From NCBI GenBank assembly GCA_029851415.1, contig CM056742.1, positions 79,350,748-79,414,747 of the forward strand: 64,000 nt of DNA, given 5' to 3'. The DNA comes from Eretmocerus hayati. Its lineage: Eukaryota > Arthropoda > Insecta > Hymenoptera > Aphelinidae. The notes below the pieces were generated by a model, which made no database searches, was not told the DNA's origin, and saw only the letters and a program-made list of their open reading frames with translations. This document shows, one piece after another, positions 45,231 to 55,830 of the stretch (position 1 is the stretch's first letter; each line of letters starts with the position of its first letter). The position numbers and the translations under genes were made by a program.

Positions 45231-45269
45231 CCTATGGACTCATACTACACCTTATAGCTCTCTGCATTA

Positions 45270-45623
45270 GCTTACTTGTATATCTATAACCTACTTGTAT
45301 ATCTAGAGGTATACTCCCCAAAACTGCGCGTAACCGCGCCAGTAGAGTTTTCCGTATTTGAGTGCGGAGCTAAAGAAGCGAAAAGAGAGGAAATAGGAAA
45401 GAGGGGCGCCGAAAAGAGTCTAAGAGAAAAGGGTCCCTTGGCTTTTCAGGAGGACGCTCGGGACTATGCATGCATAATACAGTGCCTGTTGTGCCCTCAA
45501 GCTGGCCGGAGGCTCTGTCGGCCAGCATGTAGTTGTAATAAAGTATATTCACCGTTGATTTGGCTTACTCTTCCTGTCAATTTCTTAGCTCCAGAGTCCA
45601 ACCCCACCGAATAGGTGACAAAT
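45270..45623 (+). mobile_element. Candidate LTR, 3' part with polyadenylation signal
   Basis: Contains aataaagtatattcaccg (a polyadenylation signal) at about 45538 and ends in ggtgaca immediately before a Gypsy-type primer-binding site. That is the expected LTR layout. The left edge is uncertain. No identical LTR was found downstream, so the element is either truncated or rearranged. Confidence 0.45.
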
Positions 45624-45641
45624 TGGCGACCGTGACAGGAC
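45624..45641 (+). promoter_or_regulatory. Gypsy-type primer-binding site
   Basis: TGGCGACCGTGACAGGA follows the LTR-like end by three bases. This sequence begins with TGG, as needed to pair with a tRNA 3' CCA, and is the common primer site of insect Gypsy-group retrotransposons. It primes minus-strand DNA synthesis. Confidence 0.55.
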
Positions 45642-46207
45642 CTGGAGTCGCAGAAGTGTATATCGCGAGTGTATGTAAAACACCTAAGTTATACAGTGAA
45701 GGGAAGCCAAAGAGTGACGCGACTGCCATACAGTGGGATGCCTCGCTGAGCCAAGACCCACAGATTGCCGATCTCTTCATTGCAACTACAAAATATGCCG
45801 AAAGTGACACGTGAGAAGAGGCTTCTAATAAGCAACTCATGGATATCTTTTGGTGGAGGTCGCAACAAAGCAGATCAGAATCGAGTAAAAATCGCAAAAA
45901 GGGCGAGACGCTCAAGGCAGGAATGCAGTGAGTCGTCGCGTGGAGGTGTGAGAGAGATAGAGCGCTAGAAAAAGTCAGCGCTAGGAGGAAGGGCATGACT
46001 GCCGCTGCAGGGACCGCTCAGCTTACGGAGCCCTCTGCACGCCACCTCTTACGCGTACCAATGCGGCATTGTATGTTCACTATGAGTAACAGAAATTGGC
46101 ATATTGATTACATTTTTCATCAACGCAATGCACGAGATGAGTGATAATCACAACATACCTTATAATAGTCAAAGCCATACTATGAATTCGAAGATGATCT
46201 TTCCAGT
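45642..46207. other. Leader between primer-binding site and long ORF
   Basis: About 565 bp with short frames only, in the place of the 5' leader of an LTR element. No recognised feature. Confidence 0.3.
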
Positions 46208-49081
46208 ATGAAACCGCAAATGAAAATTAATATTGATGATCAAATGATTGACTACGACTCTGCTTTCAAGATTTGGGAAATATTATCAGAAATAGAATAT
46301 CGCTGTGAAACTCTGCGAATGAATTCGCCTAGATTGCCGATTGAATATCGAAACTTGCAACAAATGTTGAATGAAGTCATCAATATCAGGAGAAGAATGT
46401 GGCATTCAGGAGAAGATATTCAATCTATGATACTCAATTTCGAACTACTCCAACGCAAATCAATGAAAAATCAGGATTTCCATGCTTTAAGTGAATTTGG
46501 AACTTTATCAATCATACGAGAAAAGGCTTCGTCCTTAACGAATCAGATGAAATCTGTAGGAATAACCTTCAAAAACCAATATAGAATGGATGATGACTTG
46601 ATGCCATGGCGATTTGATATGGGAGATGCGTCTAATACGCAACCATTAATCACACACCGTCAAGAACTTGTCCATTGGAAGAAATTGCTAGAGTCTGGCC
46701 TATCATCAGCAGCTATTAGATTGAGAGATTTGGAAAATCTACTACAGATGATTGAACCACTGATGACTGAAAGTGAAATAGAACATTCTGCTATAGATGG
46801 CCTCTTCTGTAGAGTATATGCGAATGATTCAGCTTCAACAGATCTCAAAGAAATATTGAGACATTTACGGAACCAGTGCAGAAGAGGAACAGGAGCATTA
46901 TATGAAGTCATCAATATACTCGGAGATTCACAGTCAATTGTAGCATCACATATTCGACTTTTGAACAAGACTTTATCAAGAACTAACCAACTGCCAATAG
47001 AGATCGATGAAAGTAAAGACACTCTAAGGAATGAAATCATACGCTCAGACCTCAATCGAGGAATATCCGGGAATTCTCTCGTTGAAACCTACGTCCATAT
47101 AGAAGATGCGTCTAAAACGCAGCCGACGGAGCAGGTCTCAAGTGATAACGACAGCAAAACAAGTATTGGATATATTAGTGAACCCTGTATGAGAAATGAT
47201 ACTTTCATGAATGAACAACTTTCTGAGCCGAAGGAGCGTCAAGTATGCATCGATTCAGATAGCGAGATAATCAAAACTTCGAACAAAATTCATATCAAGT
47301 TGGAAGAAGCGTCTAATACGCAGCCAGTACTGAAAAGCTCTACGAAGAAACATTCGAGTGAAGAATCCATTGTTGAAAGAGAGTATGTTGCAAACAGAGT
47401 TATTGACTCTACAAGGAGAAAGAGTTTTGCTGAGTCGGAGGAGTGCCTAGAACGCATCGAGTCAGAAAAACCTAGGATGCGCCTGAAAGGCGTTGATTAT
47501 TTCGAATTCATCACTGAAAAAGCTCGTACTCCAATCCAATTTGAAGGTACATCCAGAAATCTTGTTCTCATGGAACGCAAGAGCAACCTGCTTACGCAGT
47601 TTCGTTTAGAACAATATCAAAAGTGTTGCACGTTGTCACGAGGAAGAAGCATCTAATACGCAGCCAGTGGCAAATGAGGAAACACGAGAGAAACAAGCTC
47701 GCAGATGGAGACTTGAATTGGCACAGAAAAGCAGGGAGCGTAGAAATCCCCCAATCATTCCAAACTGTCATGTGGAAGAAGCGTCTAACACGGAGTCACT
47801 GAGAAGAGATGAATCGAAACGCCAGTCAGATGTTGATTTGGTAAAAACAAAAAATGAAACTAAGCAACCGCTCAATGGCGTGGAATCAAAAAGGAGGATA
47901 AGGAATATTGGCTTTTGTATACCGGGTCCCTGCCTTTCGGCTCAACCCCGGTTGCCCCCATGGGCGCGGGGCAGGGATACGCCCTGCCAGCGCGTCGGGT
48001 TGGAGGATGACCAACACCGAGCCAGGCTCGGTGATGGCTCAGTTCTCCGCTCCGACTACCGACTTTCGGGCACGGCCCCCAGCACAAGGCCGATGCCCAC
48101 CCCTCGATGGGGGGTTTTGGGACTCTTTTAGGCTTCCTGAGAGCCCAAAGAGTCCCTCGGGATGATGGATGAGTCTTACGGGCTCGCATTGTTATCGCCC
48201 GAGGGCGATCCCAATTTGAGTCTCTAGACTCACCCACTCCCGTGGTGCCGGATGGAGATGTGCGGTCTCCTCGCTCCGGCGGGCGGTAACTGGGGTCGGA
48301 GGGTCGTTACACCCCAGGGATGAGGCGCCATGTCCCAACCCCCCTTGCGGTTTTCGGGAGAAGTCAAAGCGCCGAACACCAGTCTCGGAGCCAGTCTTCT
48401 CCCTACCGGCTTCGGGCAAAAAAGAGAATAAATAAGAAATCGAAGAATGAGTTGATACAAAAAGGGGTTGAAATTGATGATCAGCCCATGATGCGACCTG
48501 ATGAATGGGAGGAGCGCCAAGAACGTACCTGCTCATCAGAAGACAAACTTGTGGAACAAAAAGTTCACTCAGTTGCAAAAAATGAATCGGTTGAACAAAC
48601 CAATAGAGAGGGAAAAATTATCCTTCACCAAATGAATAAACAGAGAATGAAGAGAAGCAAAATCCCATCAATCTCCAAGCAGCTTAAGTTGATATTAGAA
48701 TGGATCAAGTCAAAAGTGAAGTCTCGGAAAGAATACAAGGAAGGAAGAAAATCAGAGGATAACCGAGAATCCACAGAATATCATTCAAAATTGATCATAG
48801 ATTCGGTTGAGAGTGAATATTCAGAATGGAGTGTTCCACCGAAACATTTGGTGAAGAAGAAAATGAAGAAGGAGATCAGACATATGAATGGAGATGAAAC
48901 CAGAGATTCAAGAGGATTCATTGCACATTTGGAGCACGGCGTGGATTTCCCAAATGAAGAAGTTCCAAGATCGAAATGGATCACCCCAAGGAATCTCAAA
49001 AGGGAAAATCAAGATTGCTGTGAAAGATGTCCTCAACACAATAATCGGAAGAACTTGCAGTATCTTTTCTCACAGATATAG
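46208..49081 (+). pseudogene. Gag-position ORF with repeated AS-N-TQP motif, interrupted
   Basis: From ATG 46208 the frame runs 482 codons to 47656. Homologous sequence shifts frame near 47640-47660 (next piece 47667 onward), is broken by an insertion at about 47907-48436, and resumes to a stop at 49079-49081, some 780 codons in all. The N-terminal 290 residues look helical. The motif [D/E]-A-S-[N/K]-T-Q-P occurs at residues 140-146, 300-306 and 367-373, again right after the frameshift, and in a weaker form near 47776. The C-terminal part is Lys/Glu-rich with one C-C-x2-C cluster. Position after an LTR and primer site suggests Gag. I do not recognise the sequence family and no pol follows. 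Confidence 0.5.
47907..48436 (+). mobile_element. ~515 bp GC-rich insertion with A-rich tail
   Basis: A GC-rich block inside an AT-rich ORF. It starts near ggcttttgtataccgggtcc and ends at cttcgggcaaaaaagagaata. It has several internal hairpins (ccctcgatggggggt, gcccgagggcgat, agtctctagact). The flanks aaaaaggaggataaggaat and aaaaaagagaataaataag look like a diverged target duplication. An A-rich end without inverted termini suggests a SINE or an internally deleted non-LTR element. Confidence 0.5.
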
Positions 49082-50442
49082 CACCTGCACTCTGACAGTG
49101 CTCTCAGGTTGTAAGCGTGCATATAGCCCGAATAATGCATGCTTGCATGATTAGATTCTCATCACCTGATTTCGGGGATATTTGATCAAAATTATAATCT
49201 ATCATATGTATATATCTATATATGGATTTATGAATAATCGAATATATGAAAGGGTATTCTCATAATAATCAACTCTGGATCTCTATTTAACTGTGGGATA
49301 CTATTCGCATCCTTCGAATAGTTTATTGATAAGAATAATAAACCAAAATAATTATATCGCGCAAGCGATGGCCCGCGTTCATTCTTCCTCGCAAATCTCG
49401 GTCATAATTATCGCGCGGGAAAGAGAGAGAGAATCCGGCGGGAGCCGATCTAGAGAGAGTACCACTTACAAATGTGTCCTGAAGGAGCTGGTCGCTTTTA
49501 GGCTAGTCTCGCACCCGGTCCGCCTGTGCTCGTCGCCCAGAGTACGCCGCAAGATATCCAGGCCCGCTCGGGTCGACGCCATCTCCTCGCACTTACATAT
49601 ATATATATATCGTACGGCTTTATTGGTCTTCGCGCGCGTGACCTTCCGCAATCGCGATCCGTCGCAAGCTAAAAGTGTGGTTCCTCTCTCTAGCAGCTCT
49701 TTGCCGTTTTCTCCCTCTTTTTCCCCAAAACTCTCGCCTAAAGTGTCATCGAATGTGTGTCGTGTTCGCACGACGTGATGGTCAATTTGCACCGTCACAG
49801 GGCCCCCTCCCCCCCGGAAGGGTCGAAACCCCGTTGAAGATCCGAAGAAAATCAGACATACCTGCACTCAACAAAATGTACATTAAATTTCGCGTATTTT
49901 ACGCTTAAATTCATGGCCATCGCAGTGCTAAAAATTCAAAATACTCTCATGTTCCACAACAAAATATTGATTTCTCCCGTTTCCTTCTTTCCTGTAGAAT
50001 AATAATTCAAAAATATTCATCTTCAATATGTATATACATGGGTATCCTTTTCACCACTCAAAATATAGGTTAGTTTGCAATTTTCTTCCTCTTCACTGCA
50101 CTGCACTGGTGTTAGTACACTCTAACTTTCTGTGATTCTACTCTAGTCATTACCAAACTCTTTTATCAAAAACAATAATTCAAATATCAAAATCATATCC
50201 ATTTTTTTACATTCATCTAGTCAATGATGTGATTCTCTCTCTTTAATTTCTGATTCAAAATGAAAAAAAAAACTCAAAGTGTTCTCTCTCTCTTTCGCAC
50301 GCTACCTATCGTCTAACAGACGAAAATAAGGTTCACGCACGCAACTAATTTTGTAAGCCGGTAACCTGAACGAAAAAGAGAATACCAAAAAAAACTAAAC
50401 GCCCGAAAGGCTTGAAAATGTCTGTCAAAAGCTTACGCTCGC
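49082..50442. other. Non-coding interval with possible second LTR end
   Basis: 49361-49770 is GC-richer and contains a (TA)n run at about 49597 and a polypyrimidine block. It is followed at 49780 by tcaatttgcaccgtcacagg, which resembles a decayed Gypsy primer site, so a second, older LTR may lie here. 49900-50440 is AT-rich with no gene seen. Confidence 0.25.
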
Positions 50443-50931
50443 TCAGCCGCCGTGCCGTTGCTGCCATGCTGCTTTCGCCACTCGCTGCATCTCTGCGCTC
50501 TCATCAAAATAACTGTTGCTTTGTCTTACTGCGCTGCGGTATTGCTGCGGCGGCAAACGCCACTGCTGCCTTGCTGAGCGTTGTCTGCTGCTGTTTGTTG
50601 ATGAGACCGGAGGGAGAAAGAGCGACTGTTCTGGCACTCGCCAGTCAGCTGACTGTAGCCGTCTATCTTCTCTCTCTTTCTCCGTCTCTCTCACTCCTTC
50701 ATCCTCCTGGATGGTATGCAGCTGCCGCTGCTGGCTTTCTGCTTGCGGCGTCCGCTGCACCGCACAGGGAACTTGTTCCGCCTGGCTCTCATTGCGTTGC
50801 GTATGCAACACAAGTCTGTGTTGCACAGGCAGAAGCTCTTGTGCACTGGGTGCGGCAGCCGCTGCCGCTGGTCGCCGTATTGGTGAATGTAAAAGGGAAC
50901 CTGCCGGGAGTTCATAACGTTGCTGCTGCAA
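50443..50931 (-). pseudogene. Gln-rich frame, possible continuation of the coiled-coil ORF
   Basis: A minus-strand frame of about 162 codons, rich in Gln, Ser and Arg, with Q-Q-Q and A-A-A-A-A runs from a CAG/GCA-rich DNA block. It lies downstream of the coiled-coil frame at 51795-51097 on the same strand and may be its C-terminal part after a frameshift or intron. The overlapping plus-strand 199-codon frame is very Ala/Leu-rich and looks like its shadow. No family recognised. Confidence 0.3.
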
Positions 50932-51096
50932 CGGTCTTGACGAACGTTGCCCCGGCAGGACCGCCTCGTTGCTGTCCTTTCCTCCGTCGTCTGCTGGCTG
51001 CTGGGCATTAGGCTGCGGCGTTGATTGTTGTGCTCCGCGGATGATTGGTGATGCTGCTGCTCCTTTACTAGCGCACTTTATTGATGCACGATTGCA

Positions 51097-51795
51097 TTAA
51101 CTCTGCAATTCTTGTCGCACCGAGTGCATTGATATTGTGTGCGAAGTATTCACTTTTGTTTTTGCTGCTTGAGTTGACAGCTCCCACACAACCGCATCTT
51201 GTCGCAACAATCTCGCGCGCTCTTCTGCTCGCTGCTGCGCTGGCGTCGGTAATGTTGGGTCTGTTGCACCTGATGTTGGTGTGCATTGGTGCGTGCGCGT
51301 GTGTGTGAGGATAAGCCTTCTCCTCTCATCTTTCTCGCGCGCGATGATTGATTGCAGCTTGCGCACTTCAGCAAGATGTCGCAGCCGTTTCTCACGAATT
51401 TTGTCTTCGCTTTCTTGAAGAGCTGCTCTGCGCTCCTGCAGATCTGTCGCCAGCAGCTCCAATTCGCTGCGCCTTCTCTCCTCGTTATAATAGTCTTCCT
51501 CAACTTTTTCAAGAGCTCTTGGTAGCTCTTGTTTAAAAGTTCTGAGGAAGATTATACGCTCTTCTTCATCTCGGCGCCTCATGTCTCGCCGGTGTAGCTC
51601 TCGCCGATGCCGGCACTCCGCTTCGTGGAGTAGCTGGCTTCGTTGCGAGTCAAGTTTTGCGCGCGAGCGCAAGCCATGCTCCTTTATCTGAGTATCTAGA
51701 AATGCAAGGTGGGCTTGCTTGCGGCTCTGGCGGGCTCGATTGCGTTCTTCTAAGAACCCCGGGCTCGGTGTTGTTGTTGTTACTTGCTGCGAAGC
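51097..51795 (-). CDS. Charged coiled-coil protein fragment
   Basis: The minus-strand frame is open from the (GA)n tract at about 51795 to a stop at 51097-51099, about 230 codons. It is very rich in Arg, Glu, Leu and Gln. Long heptad-like helices include H-R-R-E-L-H-R-R-D-M-R-R-R-D and L-E-K-V-E-E-D-Y-Y-N-E-E-R-R-R. The frame continues upstream into the GA repeat, which would encode alternating Arg-Glu. The R1-like array may therefore have landed in a coding or near-coding microsatellite. I do not recognise the protein: it could be a host coiled-coil gene fragment or a retroelement Gag. Start unknown. Confidence 0.4.
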   Translation of the reverse strand, partial: ASQQVTTTTPSPGFLEERNRARQSRKQAHLAFLDTQIKEHGLRSRAKLDSQRSQLLHEAECRHRRELHRRDMRRRDEEERIIFLRTFKQELPRALEKVEEDYYNEERRRSELELLATDLQERRAALQESEDKIREKRLRHLAEVRKLQSIIAREKDERRRLILTHTRTHQCTPTSGATDPTLPTPAQQRAEERARLLRQDAVVWELSTQAAKTKVNTSHTISMHSVRQELQS

Positions 51796-51852
51796 TCTCT
51801 CTCTCGCCTCTCGCCTCTCGCTCTCTCTCTCTCTCTTTTTTTTTTTCTTTTT
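51796..51852. repeat. (TC)n microsatellite plus poly(T), left end of R1-like array
   Basis: A run of ctctctct with cgcctctcg interruptions, then a T-rich run. On the minus strand this is the poly(A) end of copy A running into (GA)n, the shared junction of all family-X copies. Confidence 0.8.
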
Positions 51853-52335
51853 AGGTGGTTGTAGGGTGAATACGCTGCGACGTAGCCACAGAGAGGTTCC
51901 GGACGGACAATTACGCCTGGCCGATACTTCTCAAGGCTTCCGGGCTGGATTCCGCATCGATGCGGCCATCCGTACCAGATAAACCCTCTCTCCCTTCCCC
52001 TTTGGCGCTGGCCATCGGACAAGGGAGAGATCCACCAACTTACCAATCCGGACCCGGCACCGCGTGAGCATTACTTCAGGACCGGTGGCGTCTCGCGCTC
52101 AGGATCGAGCGTCCCTCTTCTCACGACTCGCAGGTGTTGTTTCTCCTCCTTCGATCTTCTTCCATCTCTTCATTCTTCTTTCTTCTTTCTTCGATCTTCT
52201 CTCTTCTTCCTTCCCTCTTCAGTCCATCATATCCCTCCTGGAACCATTTGGACCTCTTCTGTTTCAATCGGCAGAGTCACTGTAATTCGCCTGCTTCGAG
52301 GCGCCTTACTTCCCTCTCTTTCCCCTCTTTGCGGG
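51853..52335 (-). mobile_element. R1-like family X, copy A (5'-truncated)
   Basis: A 483 bp minus-strand fragment. It begins in the last 19 codons of ORF2 (stop at 52277-52279) and contains the whole 3' untranslated region, ending in CCACCTAA and poly(A). Nearly identical to the matching part of copy B. A short (TC)n run of about 14 bp separates it from the poly(A) of copy B. It probably inserted into the GA tract at the end of copy B. Confidence 0.85.
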
Positions 52336-52797
52336 TCTCTCTCTCTCTCTTTTTTTTTTTTTTTTTTTTTCTTAGGTGGTTGTAGGGTGAATACGCTGCG
52401 ACGTAGCCACAGAGAGGTTCCGGACGGACAATTACGCCTGGCCGATACTTCTCAAGGCTTCCGGGCTGGATTCCGCATCGATGCGGCCATCCGTACCAGA
52501 TAAACCCTCTCTCCCTTCCCCTTTGGCGCTGACCATCGGACAAGGGAGAGATCCACCAACTTACCAATCCGGACCCGGCACCGCGTGAGCATTACTTCAG
52601 GACCGGTGGCGTCTCGCGCTCAGGATCGAGCGTCCCTCTTCTCACGACTCGCAGGTGTTGTTTCCCTTTCTTCGATCTTCTTCCATCTCTTCATTCTTCT
52701 TTCTTCTTTCTTCGATCTTCTCTCTTCTTCCTTCCCTCTTCAGTCCATCATATTCCTCCTGGAACCATTTGGACCTCTTCTGTTTCAATCGGCAGAG

Positions 52798-55700
52798 TCA
52801 CTGTAATTCGCCTGCTTCGAGGCGCCTTACTTCCCTCTCTTTCCCCTCTTTGCGGGTCATCACCAGCTTGATGTATCCGGTGAGTCTATCCCATGTCTCC
52901 TGGTTGCGGAGCAAGTACGGGACGAGATTCTCAGGTGTTAGTTGAGCACCCAGCCATTCATCCAGCTCGGCGCGCTCTCTCCGGGTGTCGCTGCACTTGG
53001 AGAGGGCATGTTCGGCGTCATCCCATTCGTCCCCGCATGACTGACATGCTGGGGTCGTCCTCTTCTTGAACCTGGTTAGATAGGAACCGAAGCAACCATG
53101 ATCGCTCAATGCCTGCGTCGTCCAGTAGTCCATCTCTCCGTGGGTGCGTTCCGCCCACTTGGCTACGTCACGGATCAGCCGGTGCGTCCATCTGCCGTTT
53201 GCAAATGGCGAATCCCACTCAGTTTGCCAATGCTCAAGGGTGGTTTCCTTCTCGTTGTCGCGGATGATCTCCTTCATCGTCGGGGTGAGTACTCGTTCGG
53301 CTCCGATCACTTTCTGGCGGTCCCAGATCCTCACTCGCTCCGCGACGAGCAAGTGGATGGGCGGAGTACTCGCCAATACGTGAGCCGCATCTCCTGACAC
53401 AGTGCGGTAGGCACGGATACTCCTCAGAGCCGCTCTTCGGTGGACAGGCCCCATTCTCTTCTCGATGATAGTCTTCTCTACTCCCTTCCCCCACACGGGT
53501 GCACCGTACAGCATGATGGAGGTAGTGACGGTGTTGAGAAGTGCGCGCCTCTTTTCCTTGGGTCCTCCGATATTCGGCATAAGCCGCTGGAGCGCCGCAC
53601 CGACCCTGCTCGCCTTTTGGGCGGCTTCCTGGATGTGCTTCTTGAACGACCACTTGTCGTCGAGCCATACACCGAGGTATTTCAGCTCTGTCTTCCGTGG
53701 AATCTCTTGCCCGTTGATATAAAACCGGGGTAAGTCAAACTTCCTACGCCTTGTGACCACGATTGCTTCGCACTTCTTGACAGCGAGCTCCAGAAGACTG
53801 CTAATCATCCACTCGTAGACTCGGGCTAGCGCTTCGTTCGCGCGTCTACCCAAGAGTTCCTCGTTGTCAGCCTTTACTATGAGTCCCGCGTCGTCCGCGA
53901 AAGCCGCTATTATCACTCCTTCTGGCAGTTCGATAGACAGTAAGCTGTCATACTGGGTGTTCCAGTTGAACGGCCCGGAGACCGATCCCTGTCCAATTCC
54001 GGCGGACAGTTCCCGGATCTCTTGTCCCTCGTCGGTGTCGTACACGAGTGTCCTGTTCCGCAGATAGTCACTCGTGATGGCTAGTAGATAGGGCGGCACT
54101 TTACCTGCTTGGGATTGATAGACTCGCTCCCAGCTCGCGCAGTTGAACGCGTTCTTTATGTCCAACGCAATAATGGCACAGAATCCTCCTCTTCCTTGGT
54201 ATGGGTTCCCTACCGACGCTTGAACCCGCTCTTGGACCTCCTCGATCGCGTGCACAGTGCTCCGTCCCTTCCGGAACCCAAACTGCATTGGAGATAGCCC
54301 GCCGCTCTCTTCGTAGGCTTTTTCCACCCTGTTGAGCACCATCCTCTCGTACATTTTCCCGATATTGTCGAGCATGCTGAGAGGGCGTTGACCTCCTTGA
54401 CCTTTAGGTATCAGGACCAGCTTCTGGCGTTTCCACTTATCCGGGAAATTTCCCGCGCTCAGACAGATGTTGAAGAGGTCGAGGAGTAGATCTGGCTTGT
54501 ATTTGAAGACCAGTTTCAGAGCCTCGTTTGGGATGCCATCCAGGCCAGGGGCCTTGCCGTTCGGCATTCTCTTCGCCGCTATGAGTAGCTCTTGCATAGT
54601 GAAGAGCGGGATGGGGTCTTCGCTCCCCGTAGGGAATGTAACTCTGGGTTCTCCTGCTGGGAAGAGGTCTTCCACGATGGTGCGCAATGTTGCTGCATCG
54701 GTCGGTGCTGGGTTGCCCTTCCGGGGTCGGACCTTTGACATGACCACGCGATATGGCGTGCCCCAGGGGTCTTCGTTAACCATGTCGCACAGTTCACCCC
54801 AGCACTTCTCTTTGCTCCTCCGGATGGCTAGAACGAGAGCCTTCTTTGCTTCTTTGTACGCTCTGTCATCTTCCGCCAGCGATGGTCGTTGCAGCTTCTT
54901 TGATCGCCATGCGGTCCTCTTTTTCTTGTTGCTCGTTCTTCGTAGAGCCTTGATCTCATCGGTGATCCAGTACTCTGGTTTCCTCCAGAAACATGGTGTT
55001 GTCCTGCGAGGCATCGACGCGTCGCAAGCTCTCGTGATGGCGGATGTTACCATCAACACAGCCTCGTCCGAGGCGGAGTTCATCGGGAGATCTTCGACTG
55101 TTTCTATCGATTCCCGGAATTTTCCCTCGTCCAGCTTCCGTACCTGCCACCCCGTTGGTCGCGGTCTGCGTGTCGTCTGTCTCTGTCCGTCAGTCCTAAG
55201 TCGAAACCGAATATGTCGATGGTCACTCAGTGTTTCCGTGTCCAGAACTTCCCACGATGTCATACGTCCCATGAGCGACGGGCTCATGAACGTCAGGTCG
55301 AGGACCGATGATGAACCTCCCTCCCGGGACCGAGTGTCGTGCCGGTAATAGGTGATAACCCCCGTCTCGTTCGCGAGCACTAATCCCAATGCCTCCATGG
55401 CATCAGCGAGTATTACCCCCCGTCTATCGCGCGGCCCCCCGCTCCAAGTCGGTTCCTTGGAGTTGAAATCTCCAGCGATTATAGCTGGGCCCCCCCATTG
55501 CCTCACATCCTCTTCTAGGTCGTGGAGCTCGTCTTCAAATTCGTGCGTCTTGAGCGACGGCGAGTAGTAGCAGCTGTATACAGCTGTGCCCCCTATGGTC
55601 TTTCGAGCATAATCACGGCCACTAACAGCTGGTTCAGTCTCGCGGATCGCGGGATTCGTGATCTGAATTACAGCGGTCCCCCAGTGATCGAATGTGGAAC

Positions 55701-55830
55701 GGGAAAGTTCGCGCTTCCGAGGCGGTTCGGAGATGATCAGAACATCGATACCCCCTTCTTTGGCGGCAGTGTGTAGGAGGTCACAAGCGTCCCCGCTTCT
55801 CCTGAGGTTGGCTTGGATGAAGTTAGCCAT
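52798..55830 (-). CDS. R1-like ORF2: endonuclease and reverse transcriptase
   Basis: The frame opens at 56055, but the likely start is ATG 55830, overlapping the ORF1 stop in ATGGCTAA. This gives about 1010 codons without a stop. The N-terminal apurinic-type endonuclease has F-I-Q-A-N-L-R-R-S, I-I-S-E-P-P, G-D-F-N-S-K-E-P-T-W and S-D-H-R-H-I. Reverse transcriptase motifs follow: N-G-K-A-P-G-L-D-G-I-P, G-F-R-K-G-R-S-T, D-I-K-N-A-F-N and F-A-D-D (53901-53890). A C-terminal zinc motif has C-Q-S-C and H-A-L-S-K-C. This layout is that of the R1 clade of insect non-LTR elements. The endonuclease nicks the target and the RT copies the element RNA there. It appears intact. Confidence 0.9.
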   Translation of the reverse strand: MANFIQANLRRSGDACDLLHTAAKEGGIDVLIISEPPRKRELSRSTFDHWGTAVIQITNPAIRETEPAVSGRDYARKTIGGTAVYSCYYSPSLKTHEFEDELHDLEEDVRQWGGPAIIAGDFNSKEPTWSGGPRDRRGVILADAMEALGLVLANETGVITYYRHDTRSREGGSSSVLDLTFMSPSLMGRMTSWEVLDTETLSDHRHIRFRLRTDGQRQTTRRPRPTGWQVRKLDEGKFRESIETVEDLPMNSASDEAVLMVTSAITRACDASMPRRTTPCFWRKPEYWITDEIKALRRTSNKKKRTAWRSKKLQRPSLAEDDRAYKEAKKALVLAIRRSKEKCWGELCDMVNEDPWGTPYRVVMSKVRPRKGNPAPTDAATLRTIVEDLFPAGEPRVTFPTGSEDPIPLFTMQELLIAAKRMPNGKAPGLDGIPNEALKLVFKYKPDLLLDLFNICLSAGNFPDKWKRQKLVLIPKGQGGQRPLSMLDNIGKMYERMVLNRVEKAYEESGGLSPMQFGFRKGRSTVHAIEEVQERVQASVGNPYQGRGGFCAIIALDIKNAFNCASWERVYQSQAGKVPPYLLAITSDYLRNRTLVYDTDEGQEIRELSAGIGQGSVSGPFNWNTQYDSLLSIELPEGVIIAAFADDAGLIVKADNEELLGRRANEALARVYEWMISSLLELAVKKCEAIVVTRRRKFDLPRFYINGQEIPRKTELKYLGVWLDDKWSFKKHIQEAAQKASRVGAALQRLMPNIGGPKEKRRALLNTVTTSIMLYGAPVWGKGVEKTIIEKRMGPVHRRAALRSIRAYRTVSGDAAHVLASTPPIHLLVAERVRIWDRQKVIGAERVLTPTMKEIIRDNEKETTLEHWQTEWDSPFANGRWTHRLIRDVAKWAERTHGEMDYWTTQALSDHGCFGSYLTRFKKRTTPACQSCGDEWDDAEHALSKCSDTRRERAELDEWLGAQLTPENLVPYLLRNQETWDRLTGYIKLVMTRKEGKEREVRRLEAGELQ

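Noticed and set aside
47872..48578. Several 85-128 codon frames across the GC-rich insertion
   Set aside because: They lie in several overlapping phases on both strands of a hairpin-rich, GC-rich insertion and end at its borders. They are by-products of composition.
50412..51011. 199-codon plus-strand frame rich in Ala, Leu and Val
   Set aside because: It overlaps a Gln-rich minus-strand frame in a CAG/GCA-rich block. The Ala/Leu bias is what the complement of such DNA gives. No signal peptide or family pattern convinced me.
54467..55348. 293-codon plus-strand frame (and a matching one at 61529-62410)
   Set aside because: It is antisense to the well-supported R1-like ORF2 endonuclease/RT. 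Its presence in both copies follows from their near identity, and its composition is that of a reverse-complement shadow.
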